Below the pieces are notes generated by a model, which had not been told where the DNA came from, searched no databases, and was given only the letters and a program-made list of their open reading frames with translations. From Biomphalaria glabrata (Eukaryota > Mollusca > Gastropoda > Planorbidae): a stretch of DNA of 64,000 bases. The stretch spans positions 56,318,963 to 56,382,962 of the forward strand of contig NC_074711.1 of NCBI RefSeq assembly GCF_947242115.1, in the 5' to 3' direction. Positions 1 through 11,119 of this stretch are shown here, one piece after another (the stretch's first letter is position 1; each line of letters begins with the position of its first letter). Position numbers and translations under genes: made by a program.

Positions 1-688
1 GACTCCCAATCTACTCTGCAAGCACTTAACAGCAGCACCTCAAACAGCCCAAGAGAGTTGACAACACTCATTGTGATAATCCATAAGATGATATCAAAAT
101 TAAATATCAATATCACACTACAGTGGATCCCTGGACACATTGGCATCGTGGGAAATGAAAAGGCAGATAAGCTATCAAAGGCAGGTTCATCTATGGAACA
201 ACCAGATAGACCTGTTAACTACCTCACCCAAGGGTCAATGTTAGTCAACAATCACAAAGAGGAGTGGCTCAACCAATGGGCATCAGGAAACACAGGCAGA
301 GCCATGTACAAAGAAATGACTACGCCTAACAAACTGGACAGTATTAACTTCCTCCCCCGCAAAGAACAATCTACAATCTTCCAACTAAGAACAAGACACA
401 CACCACTATTAAATTACCACCTGAACAAAATAAACTCCACACAACTCCCCCTTTGTAGACACTGCGCCCACCCCTTTGAAACCGTAAACCATATCCTCTT
501 TGAATGCCCCTCCCTAATCCACCTTAGGCAGACCCTACTTCCACTACAGCCCAATATAACCAACACCCTGTACGGTAGTGCTGAACAACTGAAGAAAACA
601 GCACAATTTTTTTCCTTGGCACAGTCTGCAAAAGAGCTCACAGCTCAGCAGCAATAAAGCTGGCTAGAAGAAGAAGAAGAAGAAGAAG
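1..688 (+). mobile_element. 3' end of an I-like LINE with an RNase H domain
   Basis: An open frame enters from the window edge and stops at 655-657. It begins with DSQSTLQAL, followed by the RNase H motif WIPGHIGIVGNEKADKLSK (about 122-180) and then a C-terminal segment with a CxxC...H...C knuckle (CRHC, H, ECP at 451-510) typical of the ends of I/Tad-group non-LTR reverse transcriptases. After the stop, AATAAAG leads into a (GAA)n tail at 669-688. The reverse transcriptase part lies outside the window. The same family, with the same GAA tail, recurs as a nested insertion at 48165-48576. The clade name is inference; the LINE nature is clear. Confidence 0.8.
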
Positions 689-835
689 CGGCCGAACATT
701 CCGGGCTCACATAGGTCTCACCAGCCACATGAGGAGGCATAAAACCCCAGTGCAAAGCTCTCAGGCTCCTGGATGACAAAGTGGTCATCATCAAACCACG
801 ATGGACGAACTATATATATATATATATATATATAC
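689..835 (+). mobile_element. 3' tip of a LINE ending in a zinc-finger-like motif
   Basis: The reading CGRTFRAHIG...SHMRRHKTPVQ is visible just after the GAA tail of the previous LINE, followed by a stop and a (TA)n run (812-834). The same protein end appears in opposite orientation at 36995-37660, where it is preceded by CQVCGRTFRAHIGFTSHTRRH. Both are 3' ends of one LINE family with a TA-repeat tail. The reverse transcriptase is absent here, probably interrupted by the I-like LINE at 1-688. Confidence 0.65.
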
Positions 836-879
836 GAAATCCCCCCCCCCCCCCGCGCAGGGTGAGTGTCGGAATTAAA

Positions 880-1604
880 TGACTGATTTTTTGCTTTGAT
901 TTTGTTTATTCTAGGTGAGATTTTAATACTAAACCATCACTTGCCCCCGCACAGCCAAGGGGGTTTTAAGTTTAAAACACCCTACCAGGGGGTTTTGCAG
1001 TTAAATCCACCTCTTCTATAAAACAACAACAAAAAAAAAACAACAAAGCAAGCGACAATCCCCAAATTCCAATAACACAGCTTAGGAAGATTTTGATTTA
1101 AAACCCCCCCTCCAAAATTTACGATAAACCCCCTCTTCAATATAAAAAAAGCAAATTACGCACTCAAAATGATATGAGCGTAGCCAAAGGGGGTTTTAGA
1201 TTAACCCCCCCCCCCCACCCCTTCTTCAGAAGGGTTTGATGCTAAAAATACCTCTTCAATATAAAAAAACAAACAAATAAAACACTAAAATTCTATGAGC
1301 GTAGCCAAGCCAATGGGGTTTTTGAGTTTTACTACCCCCTCCTCCAGATGGCTTTTTTAAAAGTTTAAAACCCATCCAGATGGTTTTGAGTTTAAAATCC
1401 CCATACAGAGAGTTTTGAGGCTGAAATTTAAACCTCTCTCTTCAGTATTATTGTAAAGAAAACTACTGTCACCAAATTCTATCAACGTAGCTAAATGGGG
1501 TTTTGAATTAAAAAAAACAACAACAACAACGCCAGAGATTTTTAGTTTACCCCCCCCCCCCCCAACATATTATTTTGACGATAAAACTTCCTTTTTCTAA
1601 AGCT
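880..1604. repeat. C-run-rich dispersed repeat with GAGCGTAGCC core
   Basis: Degenerate modules recur every 100-170 bases: a phrase like CACCAAATTCTATGAGCGTAGCC, a GGGGTTTTGA stretch, then TTAAAACCCCCC runs. It resumes at 1680-1770 and 2150-2300 around two LINE fragments. Related blocks are at 34145-35200 and 37975-38375, which share the downstream phrases CAGTCGCTGGGCTC and CCTCAAAATATGCATTTT. There is no coding potential and the element class is unknown. It might be a decayed DNA element or an old satellite-like dispersed repeat. Confidence 0.6.
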
Positions 1605-1679
1605 AACTACAGTCGCCTGCAGGCCAGAGCCCTCCATGGGCTGTAGCGCCACTGGGATGATGATGAACTACAGTCGCCT
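1605..1679 (+). mobile_element. 47-bp LINE tail insertion with 14-bp target duplication
   Basis: AACTACAGTCGCCT occurs at 1605-1618 and again at 1666-1679. Between the copies sit 47 bases that end in a (GAT)n tail and carry CCATGGGCTGTAGCGCCAC, which looks like the last codons and 3' tail of a LINE. The target is the GAGCGTAGCC repeat (ACTACAGTC is part of its core phrase). This is a strongly 5'-truncated insertion; the tail and exact duplication are directly visible, the family is not identified. Confidence 0.7.
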
Positions 1680-1784
1680 AATTCCAAGAACGTATAGTCA
1701 TGAGAGGTTACACATTTCTACCAGTAGCTGGGCTCCATTATTAAAGTGAAGTGAATAGTCATCTGCCGAAATTGAAAACACTAA

Positions 1785-2125
1785 ATGTGGCTCAACAAAG
1801 ATGGCTAAGACAGATATTAGGAGTCAGTTATAGAGATCGGGTCTAAATCAAGGAAATCCTATGCCGAACTGGGAGTCGACACCTTAAATTAGTAAAGTTG
1901 TGAAAGAGCGTCGCGTGAGGCTTGCGGGACATGTTCTTCGACAAAATGAATTTCCCATAATAAGAGTTGCGATGACATCCTAATACAACTTGGCGCCACA
2001 CTTGCATGGAGGTCCTTAGAGCAGGTGGGAAGAGGCTTCAGACATTGCCAGGGACAGATTTTTGTGGAAACAGCTTGCCGCCAAATACGCCGAACGGTGC
2101 GGAAGGGTATAAGTCAGTAAGAATA
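1785..2125 (+). mobile_element. Decayed LINE reverse transcriptase C-terminus
   Basis: Frames broken by stops and shifts still read as the C-terminal region of LINE polyproteins: RWLRQILGVSYRDRV, then a segment like RGHVLRQNEFPIIRVAM, then a TWR...SRWEEASDIARDRFLWKQLAAKYAERC-type ending. The order (lining up with RWLGHV...R.P..TWR...W.....DR..W) is the usual one. No tail or target duplication is evident. The host repeat on both sides is the GAGCGTAGCC family. Confidence 0.6.
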
Positions 2126-2149
2126 GCACATGAGGTTTTTGAAATAAAA

Positions 2150-2450
2150 CATTTTTTAATAGCAGGATAATGCACAGTAGTTACCTCAGAATATGCATTT
2201 TGTTGTCTTTCAATACCGTAAATAGTGCTTGGCGCGAGAGCGCTCCCCCAGACTCCCTTGCTAGCAAGGGCGGGGAGTCTACAATTTTTCCACTAACTTC
2301 AGGAAGAACATATTCTATGGCACAATAAACGTCTTCCGAAAGAGTGAAGGGTCAGAATGTAATAAAGATTAATTATGTACACACACACACATAAATATTT
2401 TTTTCGAGGGGGGGGGGGACAGTAGGGGGGGGGGGGGGGAGAAACCCTCC
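2150..2450. repeat. Continuation of GAGCGTAGCC repeat, CA repeat and G-runs
   Basis: 2165-2240 matches 38290-38350 (CCTCA-AATATGCATTTT, then GTAAATAGTGCTGG-like text), so it is the distal end of the same dispersed repeat. 2250-2281 contains the palindrome CCTTGCTAGCAAGG inside an AGACTCCC...GGGGAGTCT hairpin. (CA)n lies near 2378-2390, followed by two long G-runs (2409-2439). 2450-3170 holds only further low-complexity C/A/T runs and no recognisable gene. Confidence 0.45.
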
Positions 2451-3169
2451 AACCGCGAAAAAAATCCTGGCTACGCCCATGACATATAAATATGTAGGCC
2501 TAGTGCTTTAAACAAAATAGGAGCCGGTACTCAGTGATGGGTCGCCTAACTTTTAATTATACTAATAAATTAATGATAAACGTTAAAATAAGAGAAATTA
2601 AATGTAATAGTTTTTATCCCCACATTGAAAAAGGTGCCGGTGCGTACCGTCACAAAAAAAGCAATATAATATAACATCCCCCCCCCCCCCCCAAAAAAAA
2701 AAAATCTGGTTACGCATGAGTTTGCTTTTTTTTTTTTTATTCCTCTTTGGTGTCACCCGTGCGGTCCGCAGCCCCTAGTGTCGCCCCTGCAACGGCCTTA
2801 CATATAGATCTAGGACTACTGATAGACCCACCAATATCTTTATGGAATCTCTTTCTCAGACTTTCTGTGTGTGTGCGTGTGTTTGTACTGTGTAATAGCT
2901 GACCTTGACCTTTGTCCGTTTTTTAGGATTTGGGAAAAAAAAAACATAGACATCGAAGGCATGATCTACTGCGTGTTATTTTATTAGTTTTTGCGCTTGT
3001 AAAGATTGATATTATTCTAGTTATTAAAATATAGATCTAGCCGATTGTCGTATTCATTAAAAAACAAACAAACCTAGGTTGGATTATGAATTTAAAAAAA
3101 AAAAGTATGCTGCCTGCGTTAGCGACTCCCTGCCTAAAAAGACACAAAAAAAAAAAATACATAGATCCA

Positions 3170-4270
3170 TGATAGATCTAGAAATAATCTAGATCTAGAA
3201 AAATTTACATCACATGATTAGCGTTTCTTGTCATGTGACTAGTGTTATCAAAAGTTTACGACTGGCTAACAGTAACAATAGACGAATACTTTTAGTCAAT
3301 AGTCCTGCATGTAGCATTGTAGAGTACAAAGTTGGATTGAAACCGAAAGTTAGATCTAGCTCTTAATAAAGATCTTCATTCTAGATCTATTTACTAGAGT
3401 AACTAGTCTATACATCAATAGTTAGAATCTAAATGTAGATCTAGATCTGGACTCTACTACTCTACTCTCTAGCCTAGGCCTCTACTCTAGCACTCTAGCT
3501 CTAGCTAGAGTTACTCTGAGTCTGACTAGTTTGACTCTTACTTAGTTACTACTACTTACTAGACCTCTGCCTCTAGTAACTAGTCTTACTCTAACTCTAG
3601 AGTGCTAAGAGTAGTAGTAGTAGAGCCAGAGCTATTAATGTAATATATTAATATTATAATATTATTATTATAATTATCATTCATCAATTATTGATATATT
3701 ATTTATTATATATATTGTTTATAATTATATTGTTCATCAATGTTGATCTAGTACAGTCATCTAGTAATTTGACAATGATCACAATCATTAGTGAATCAAT
3801 GACTCATACTCATAGTATATTAAAATATTATACTAGATATATAATTTATAATATAATAATGATATACTCAATTAGTGATGATTTTGATTAGTGACAGTCA
3901 TTGAATGAAAATGACTTCGACTTAGAACTTTATTTTAAATATAATTTTAATTGTAGATACTAAACTCTAGTGTCTAGAATTAGAATGTAGCTAGCCTAGA
4001 GTTAGAGTCTTCTCAATCTAGCTAGACTCTAGAATATTCTAGATCTTCTACTCTAGTCATCTACATTATTCTAGATCTATATCTTAATAACTAGAACTAG
4101 CTGCTTGATCTAAATCTAAGTTAATTCTAGAGTACTAACTAGACCTAGATGTCCTAGACCTAGAATAGATAGCATCTAGATCTCTAATAGTCTTAATATT
4201 AATAGACATATAGTTTTAGTTGATATACTATAAATAAAGTATAATAGATAGAATCTACAAGTACAAGTTA
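3170..4270. repeat. CTAG/AGATCT-rich low-complexity tract
   Basis: The tract is crowded with overlapping short words CTAG, TAGATC, AGATCTAGA and CTCTAG without a fixed period, so it is not a classical tandem repeat. ORFs here are chance. Similar clouds occur at 8420-9060 (within a real tandem repeat), 38680-38880, 40800-41440, 58850-59190 and 61100-61430. No gene is seen. Confidence 0.6.
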
Positions 4271-4689
4271 TTTTAAGTTAAATGGAAACTTGGATAGTTT
4301 TGACAATTTTTTATATAATATGTGTTTTGATTTACAGATAATGAATATATTATTCTTTTTTTTAATCTGCAATAATAACTTAGTAATAGATGTTTTTCTG
4401 ACATAATTTTCCTGCACATCCAAAACGGTAAGACTTTCACCGGGTTTCTATATGACGTCACACAAACCTATTAATTTAACTATTAACTTAATGTATAACG
4501 GAAAACCATACAGTTAAGTTTACATTCTCGTAAAAGAAATATATCTTTGTGTATGCAGTTAGATCTAGATCTTGTAAGCAAAGAAAAAAATGCGTATTAA
4601 AAGTAGATTTACATGCTTGTCTAACCACGGCAGTGTGTATTTTCTCACCTGACCACTCAACACACAACAAATGCTATATCACTTGGTTG

Positions 4690-5011
4690 TCTTGTCATGA
4701 CCGACTACACGTTGTCTAGACTAGTCTTACACTGACCAGTTTGTTAGAATCAGTCAGACATACGATCTATTTACTTTTTGGGAGATTTCTTTTTTAACTA
4801 CTGTCTTAGATTTGAGTCACTGACAGTGTAGTCATTCACTTCACTTCAGGTCTTCAGTCACTGCAGTTGATGCTATAACTTAGTGTAACGTAACTGACAG
4901 TCTTTAGAATACTTTAGATGTAAGAAGTAAGTGTATAAGTCTGGAGTCAAAGATTATTTTAACATAACACAAAGTGTGGGATTGAATCATAATCACAAGT
5001 GACAAAGAAAG
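4690..5011 (+). other. Possible non-coding first exon of the granulin gene
   Basis: The first granulin coding exon starts with its ATG directly after a splice acceptor, so at least one upstream non-coding exon must exist. Among upstream sites, AAGAAAG|GTAAGA with the exon ending at about 5011 is a near-consensus donor at the end of a stretch that is less repetitive than its neighbours. If right, intron 1 is about 8.6 kb and contains two LINEs and a hAT-like element. No promoter motif was convincing. This is inference from splice logic only. Confidence 0.3.
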
Positions 5012-5516
5012 GTAAGAATTGGATTATAAATACATTGGATAAATATATCTATAGCATGCTTTACTCATTTTAACATTGAACATAACATTCCAGTGATTTG
5101 TTTCATTTTACTTGATATTTCACTGGGCGACCAGAATTGTCATTTTATTTCGCTGTAGAGTTTGTAGCAAAATCAATGTCATTGTGGTCCATATATTTTC
5201 CATATTCAAAATACTTAATGTTTAATATTTGGGAATTCCCAAGGACCTTATTAAGGGGGCAGTGAGACTTGGTTTAACTTCTAGTCTACTTGTTGTCTTG
5301 TTTGTTTCTTACTTGTAAGGAAATATTAACTTTTCTGTATTATTTAATTGAAGTTTTTTTTTTAAGTAGAAAAAAAATATTTTTTTTGGGTTGAATATAT
5401 GAAATTATATATAACAAAGTAATGCAATAACCCCCCTCTCCCTCTCCAAAAAAAAGGATGGGATTAAATTGAAAAAAATAGGCAAGCAATATTAAATACA
5501 ATTTACTCAGAAAACG

Positions 5517-6692
5517 GTGACCAGTCACTTCATCCCTGGTCACTTCATCCCCGGTCATTTCATCCCCTGGTCACTTCATCCCCCGGTCATTTCATCCCCT
5601 GGTTACTTCATCCCCCGGTCACTTCATCCCCTGATATTTTCATCATCTGATAATTTTATCTAACAAATTGTAATTTTAAAAAGCATTAAATGAGCAATAT
5701 TTAATGTATTCCTTTTTTATTTAAATGACAGAGAGAGAGAGAAAGAGAGTCACACCCTAAATATACATGCAAGATTATTTCCAATAAGCACTCAAACAAT
5801 TAATTTTAAGGCTATAAGAACCTTATCATGACGGGTATGTTCACATAACTAGAGGCCCCCCACCAGTTTCGATATCTAAAGTGAATATCAATAAACAAAA
5901 TACATACTTACATATACATGTAGAAATGAAATATCAATAGAAATAAATAACAATAACACAATTTGTAACTTTAATGTTTAAAAGGAAGTCCGCCTTTACT
6001 AGAAAAAAATTAAACCTTATTACAAGGCTAAAAATGACTCGCCCATTTTCAAGAAAGAGCGATGGAAAAATCAAATAAAGTGAAACATGGTCGTACTTTC
6101 ACCAGAGCTTGGCCTTTGATGATAAGTTATCAGCGGCACAGTCATAATTATTGTAATCGCATTTCTATCTCTCAAAAGATTTCCACTACTTGCACCACAC
6201 CTTGGCCTTTGATGATAAGTTATCAGCGGCAAGGTCATAATTATTCTAATCGCATTTCTATCTCTCAAAAGATTTCCACTACTTGCACCACACCTTGGCC
6301 TTTGATGATAAGTTATCAGCGGCACGGTCATAATTATTCTAATCGCATTTCTATCTCTCAAAAGATTTCCACTACTTGCACCACACCTTGGCCTTTGATG
6401 ATAAGTTATCAGCGGCACGGTCATAATTATTCTAATCGCATTTCTATCTCTCAAAAGATTTCCACTACTTGCACTACACCTTGGCCTTTGATCATTACGC
6501 TATAGATAAGTACACATCCAGATTTACCATATAATATTAGATTTCTCATTAAGAATACAAAGTGGAAGAGGAAACACCATAAACGCATTAGTAATATGTC
6601 ATAAAATGTCAAAAAGAAAGCATTCTACATAATCATATTTATATATAAAATATTTAATTGGGGATGAACTGACCAGGGGATGAAGTGACCGG
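5517..6692. mobile_element. Inverted-repeat element with satellite-like ends
   Basis: The left end (5517-5640) is a run of about 19-bp units of the type GGTCACTTCATCCCC. The right end (6660-6692) carries the reverse complement, GGGGATGAACTGACC then GGGGATGAAGTGACC. The interior has no transposase and includes a 4-copy 93-bp tandem array (6108-6479). This looks like a non-autonomous terminal-inverted-repeat element about 1.18 kb long whose termini are short tandem repeats. No target duplication could be fixed, so the superfamily is unknown. Confidence 0.55.
6108..6493. repeat. 93-bp tandem repeat, 4 copies plus a stub
   Basis: Units begin CTTGGCCTTTGATGATAAG at 6108, 6201, 6294, 6387 and 6480, an exact 93-base period with only a few substitutions between copies. 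Each unit contains the perfect palindrome TGATAAGTTATCA. Because 93 is a multiple of three, long frames stay open on both strands (6062-6505 and 6071-6454); they are artefacts of the period, not proteins. Confidence 0.9.
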
Positions 6693-7149
6693 GAACCCAG
6701 AAAACAAACATGCCTTTAAGGTTAATCTTCATAATTGTTCCTTAAATTCTTGTTACAACACCAATGTTGACTCTTTCACAGCTTCACATCCTCTGTCTTT
6801 GTCATCTGTTATTTTCTAGTATGTCAATGCTCATCTTCTCTTTTGTCTTCTGTGCTTTATTTCACCTCCAAAAGTTTTTTTTTAAAGTAAATTTTATCGT
6901 CATGTAATCAAAATAAATTGTGAAATGATTATATTTATGTACCTACTTATGTACCTATTATTTTTTTTTTGTAGTCACAGAGCCTTCAATTAATTTGTCT
7001 TATAATTACTGATTAACAAAAACCTCTCATTTAAAATTATTTCAAACACAACTTATAATTGTATATATGTATCTTTGTCACAATACCCTCCTAATTTTAA
7101 AAACTTTAAAAAATGTACCAAATCAAGCTAAAGTTTTATAACAATTGTA

Positions 7150-7840
7150 AAACTGGATATATAACTAGTGACTATTTTTAATTTACATTTACCAAATTGC
7201 ATTAGTTCAGGAACAAAAGTCAGATTATTCGCAGACAATTGCATAATATATAGAACAATAAAAACAACACAAGATACAGAAATTTTACAAATAGAATTAG
7301 ATGAAATACAGAAATGGGAATCAAATTGGAGCATGTCTTTCCAACCAGAAAAATGTCAGTTATTAAGAGTAACAAAAAAGCGAAAACCAAATTAATTCCA
7401 CTTATCTTATTCTTGGTAAACCAGTAACACAAACTAAAAACGCAAAATACCTAGGTGAAACTATCAAAAAATCAAACAAAGCATTAGGGTTTATTAAAAG
7501 AAATTTCTATAAAACAAATAAGAACATAAAACTAAAATGTTATTTAACCTTGGTTAGGCCAATAATAGAATATGCATCCTCTGTTTGGGACCCCTCAACT
7601 CAAAAAAACATTACGTTAAGAAACTGGAACAGACACAAAATAGAGCAGTGAGATTCATAACAAACGAATATTCACGTTTGACTAGAGTTACACCTTTAGT
7701 TAAATCACTAAATTTAGAAAGCCTTCAGGACAGAAGACGCAAAAGTAAAGTAGCAATTATACATAAAACACTGAACCATAATCTTCAAATACAAAAACAA
7801 AATTTAATAAAATACTCAGAAAGACACAAAGATAAAGCAG
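7150..7840 (+). mobile_element. LINE fragment: reverse transcriptase from the FADD motif on
   Basis: The fragment begins inside the reverse transcriptase (LPNCISSGTKVRLFADN; the catalytic FADD reads FADN here). It continues through a WESNWSMSFQPEKCQLL block to the C-terminal region (RPIIEYASSVWDPS..., LTRVTPLVKSLNLESLQDRR), with frame breaks. It is the same family as 9110-11119, very similar base for base, but 5'-truncated and cut off at about 7840 where unrelated sequence begins. The altered FADD residue and the breaks show it is dead. Confidence 0.85.
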
Positions 7841-8420
7841 GGTTCGTAGCCACCTTGAAAACCTGGAATACACCTTGAATTTCATATTAAATTCAAGGCC
7901 TTGAAAAAGCCTTGAATTTCGTAAAAAACAGTGAAAAAAACTTGAATTTTAAAACTGGACCTTGAGTTCTTTCCCTCCCGATACCTGGTGTTTATTTTGT
8001 TTTTTTTCCCGGTTACATTGAGCTGACCAGTGACGACGCGTCTACACCGCCTTTCACCCACTTGTGAAGCGCGACCTCGTGATTGAAAACGACCTTGGCT
8101 CAAGCAAGCATTTCACTTTTTCGTTTCACTGTTCCGACTGAAGACGCGCTAGATCTAGTTGTAGTGACTATTGTCTATAACTGGAGCAATTAGCAGCCTA
8201 ATGTGAAGGCTACACCCCTCCGGGCCCTCCCTCGCCGAAAATCTTCTTGTAACAGTAAGAGTGACTTCGCGTGGAAAGTCCGTATATCATCTTATCTTTG
8301 TGTCTTTCTGAGTATTTTATTAGATTTTGTATTTGGAGATTATGATTTAGTGTTTAAGTATAATTGCTACCGTTCTTTACTTTTGAGTCTTCTCACGATC
8401 CATCCTTCTCATCTAGCTAG
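7841..8420. other. CCTTGAA-rich inverted-repeat remnant and unassigned DNA
   Basis: 7872-7898 forms a clean hairpin, CCTTGAATTT / AAATTCAAGG, followed by more CCTTGAA/TTCAAGG words up to 7966, suggesting the end of a DNA element. 8020-8420 is locally more GC-rich and has a 76-codon ORF at 8203-8433 with no recognisable domain; it is not proposed as a gene. Confidence 0.35.
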
Positions 8421-8439
8421 AAATAGTATCTAGATTTAG

Positions 8440-9100
8440 ATCTAAGTTAGATCTAGTGAAGATAATTCGCGCTTAACCTGAAAACTCCGTGAATTTTAGT
8501 TTATTTAAGGATCTAGATAATGGTACATCTAATTATGATCTAATGTCTAGATTGCTCTAGAAATACGCTAGATTCTAGATTTACGCTAAATCACTAGAAC
8601 CTAGTGAAGATTATTCTCTCACAGCCGTTAAAAGTCCGCGAAGTTTAGTGACATTGGGTTAGAATCTATAGAGTCTAGATCTACGATAGATTCAGTGAAG
8701 ATAATTCGCACACAGCCGAGAAAAGTCCGCCAATTTAGTGACTTAATTAGATCTAGACTGTAGAAGCAGTGACAGCCGTGAAAAGTCCGAAGTTAGTGAC
8801 TTAGATCTAGACTCTAGATTTACGGTAGAATCAGTGAAAATAATTCGCACACAGCGTGAAAATTCCGCGAATTTTAGGGACTAGATTTACGGTGATTCAG
8901 TGAAGATAATTCGAAAAAAGTCCGCGAATTTAGTGACTTAGACTTAGATCTAGACTTAATTTACGCTAATCCAATAGAATAGAGTGAAGATAATTCTCTC
9001 ACAGCCGTGAAAAGTCCGCGAATTTAGTGACTTAAATTAGAGTCTAGATCTACTGTAGATTTAACGAAAATATTTCGCACAGCTGTAGAAAAGCCCGTAG
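8440..9100. repeat. Diverged tandem repeat, about 8 copies
   Basis: The phrase AGTGAAGATAATTCGCACAC, followed by AGCCGTGAAAAGTCCGCGAA and TTTAGTGAC, recurs near 8456, 8601, 8694, 8770 (short), 8834, 8900, 8984 and 9063. The copies are separated by variable CTAG/AGATC-rich spacers, so the period varies from about 65 to 145 bases. It ends abruptly at the 5' edge of the LINE at about 9110. Confidence 0.7.
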
Positions 9101-9109
9101 AGTTATTTT

Positions 9110-11119
9110 GGTTGTAATTTACTTAAAACTGATGGAAAGCAAGTCAACAATAATAGACTAAAGAAGCTTTGTAAACAGAAGGAAAACCTATATAGAAAAT
9201 TTAAAGAAACTAATGCAGAAAGAGTTTACAAAAAGTATATAAAAATTAAACACTTAACCCAAAAAGTAAGCAGACAGCTGCAGAGTGAATACATAAACAA
9301 TGTAATATCTAAAGATAACAACAAAAACCTATGGTCATACATTAAGTCTAAGAAAATGGAAACAACAGGCATAGCGCCATTAAAAGATGAACATAACATA
9401 ATACATAATGATAATGAAACTAAAGCAAACATCCTAAACAAATACTTTGCATCAGCATTCTCAGCCCCAGGAGACAAAGACATATTACTGAATTTGAACC
9501 AAGTAGACAACATAGAAGATATAGTAGTACAAGAAAATGGAATTCAAAAACTATTAGCCAACACCAAACCAAATAAAGCTTCTGGACCTGATGGTATTCC
9601 AGCTAGATTACTCAAAGAACTAAGCAATGAGCTAGCCCCAGTGTTCAAAATACTCTTTCAGACTTCACTTAACCAGGGCAGAGTACCAAAGGACTGGAAA
9701 GAAGCTAATGTCACCCCCCTATTTAAAGGAGAAAAATCTGACCCAGGAAACTACAGACCAGTATCACTTACCAGCATCACATGCAAAATCCTAGAACACA
9801 ATATGTAGCAACATCATAAACCACTTAGACAAACATAATTTTACATAATGTCCTCACACCATACCAACATGGCTTTAGGAAATATAGATCATGTGAAACA
9901 CAACTAATAGGACTAATTGATAATTTTTCAAAAGGTTTAGATAATAGTGAACAAATAGATGCTATCTTACTAGATTTTTCTAAGGCTTTTGACAAAGTTC
10001 ACCACCATAGTTTGCTTAAAAAGTTAAAATATTTCGGTATTAATGGTCCACTGCATCAGTGGATTAAAGATTTTCTGATAGGGAGAGAACAAACTGTAAT
10101 AATAAATGGCTCTAAATCAACACCGATAACAGTAAACTCAGGTGTACCTCAAGGAACAGTCTTGGGTCCACTACTATTTTTAATTTACATAAATGATTTA
10201 CCAAATTGCATTACTTCAGGAACAAAAGTCACATTATTTGCAGACGATTGCATAATATATAGAACAATAAAAACAACACAAGACACAGATATTTTACAAA
10301 GAGAATTAGATGAATTACAGAAATGGGAATCAAATTGGAGCATGTCTTTCCACCCAGAAAAATGTCAGTTGTTAAGAGTAACAAAAAAACTAAAACAAAT
10401 TAATTCCACTTATCTTATTCATGGCAAACCAGTAACACAGACTAAAAACGCAAAATACCTAGGTGTAAATAAATGAAAAACTGTCATGGAATCCACATAT
10501 TGATGAAACTACAAAAAAATCAAACAAAGCATTAGGATTTATTAAAAGAAATTTCTATAAATCAAATAAGAACATAAAACTAAAATGTTATTTAACCTTG
10601 GTTAGGCCAATAATAGAATATGCATCCTCCGTTTGGGACCCCTCAACTCAAGAAAACATTAAGAAACTAGAACAGACACAAAATAGAGCAGTGCAATTCA
10701 TAACAAACGAATATTCACATTTGACTAGAGTAACACCTTTAGTAAAATCACTAAATTTAGAAAGCCTTCAGGACAGAAGGCTCAAAAGTAAAGTAGCAAT
10801 CATACATAAAACACTGAACCATAATCTTCAAATACAAAAACAAAATTTAATAAAATACTCTGAAAGACACAAAGATAAAGGCACATTCCTCGTCCCATAT
10901 GCTAGGACAAATTTGTACAAATACTCCTTCTTCCCTAGTGCTATTAGAGCATGGAATGGGTTGCCTGAGCTAGCCAGGAAAAACAGTGACTTGGCAGAAT
11001 TTAAGTCATTGGTTAATATGCATGAGAATTTAAGTCATTGCTTAATATGCATAACTGAATGCATTGACGCATCTTCTTTTTTTGAAGTAACGTCTGTATT
11101 ATATAAGATAAGATAAGAT
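9110..11119 (+). mobile_element. Jockey/CR1-group LINE, 5'-truncated, RT nearly full
   Basis: From about 9125 a basic linker (RLKKLCKQKENLYRKFK) leads into the reverse transcriptase: NKASGPDGIPARLLK and WKEANVTPLFKGEKSDPGNYRPVSL (9580-9770), then after a frame break DAILLDFSKAFDKV, NSGVPQGTVLGPLLFLIYINDLP and FADDC (10135-10250). The C-terminal region runs to a stop near 11114, followed by a (GATAA)n tail. There are two frame breaks, near 9805 and 10473. The endonuclease is missing. No RNase H is present. Relatives: 7150-7840, 29722-29838 (minus), 37684-37835 and 43945-44002. Confidence 0.88.

Noticed and set aside
3691-3891. 66-codon ORF in the CTAG-rich tract
   Set aside because: Composition is that of ATA/ATT-rich noise; no start context or homologous motif.
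6062-6505. Long repetitive ORFs on both strands (147 and 127 codons)
   Set aside because: The 93-base tandem period keeps frames open on both strands; no signal, domain or splice context.
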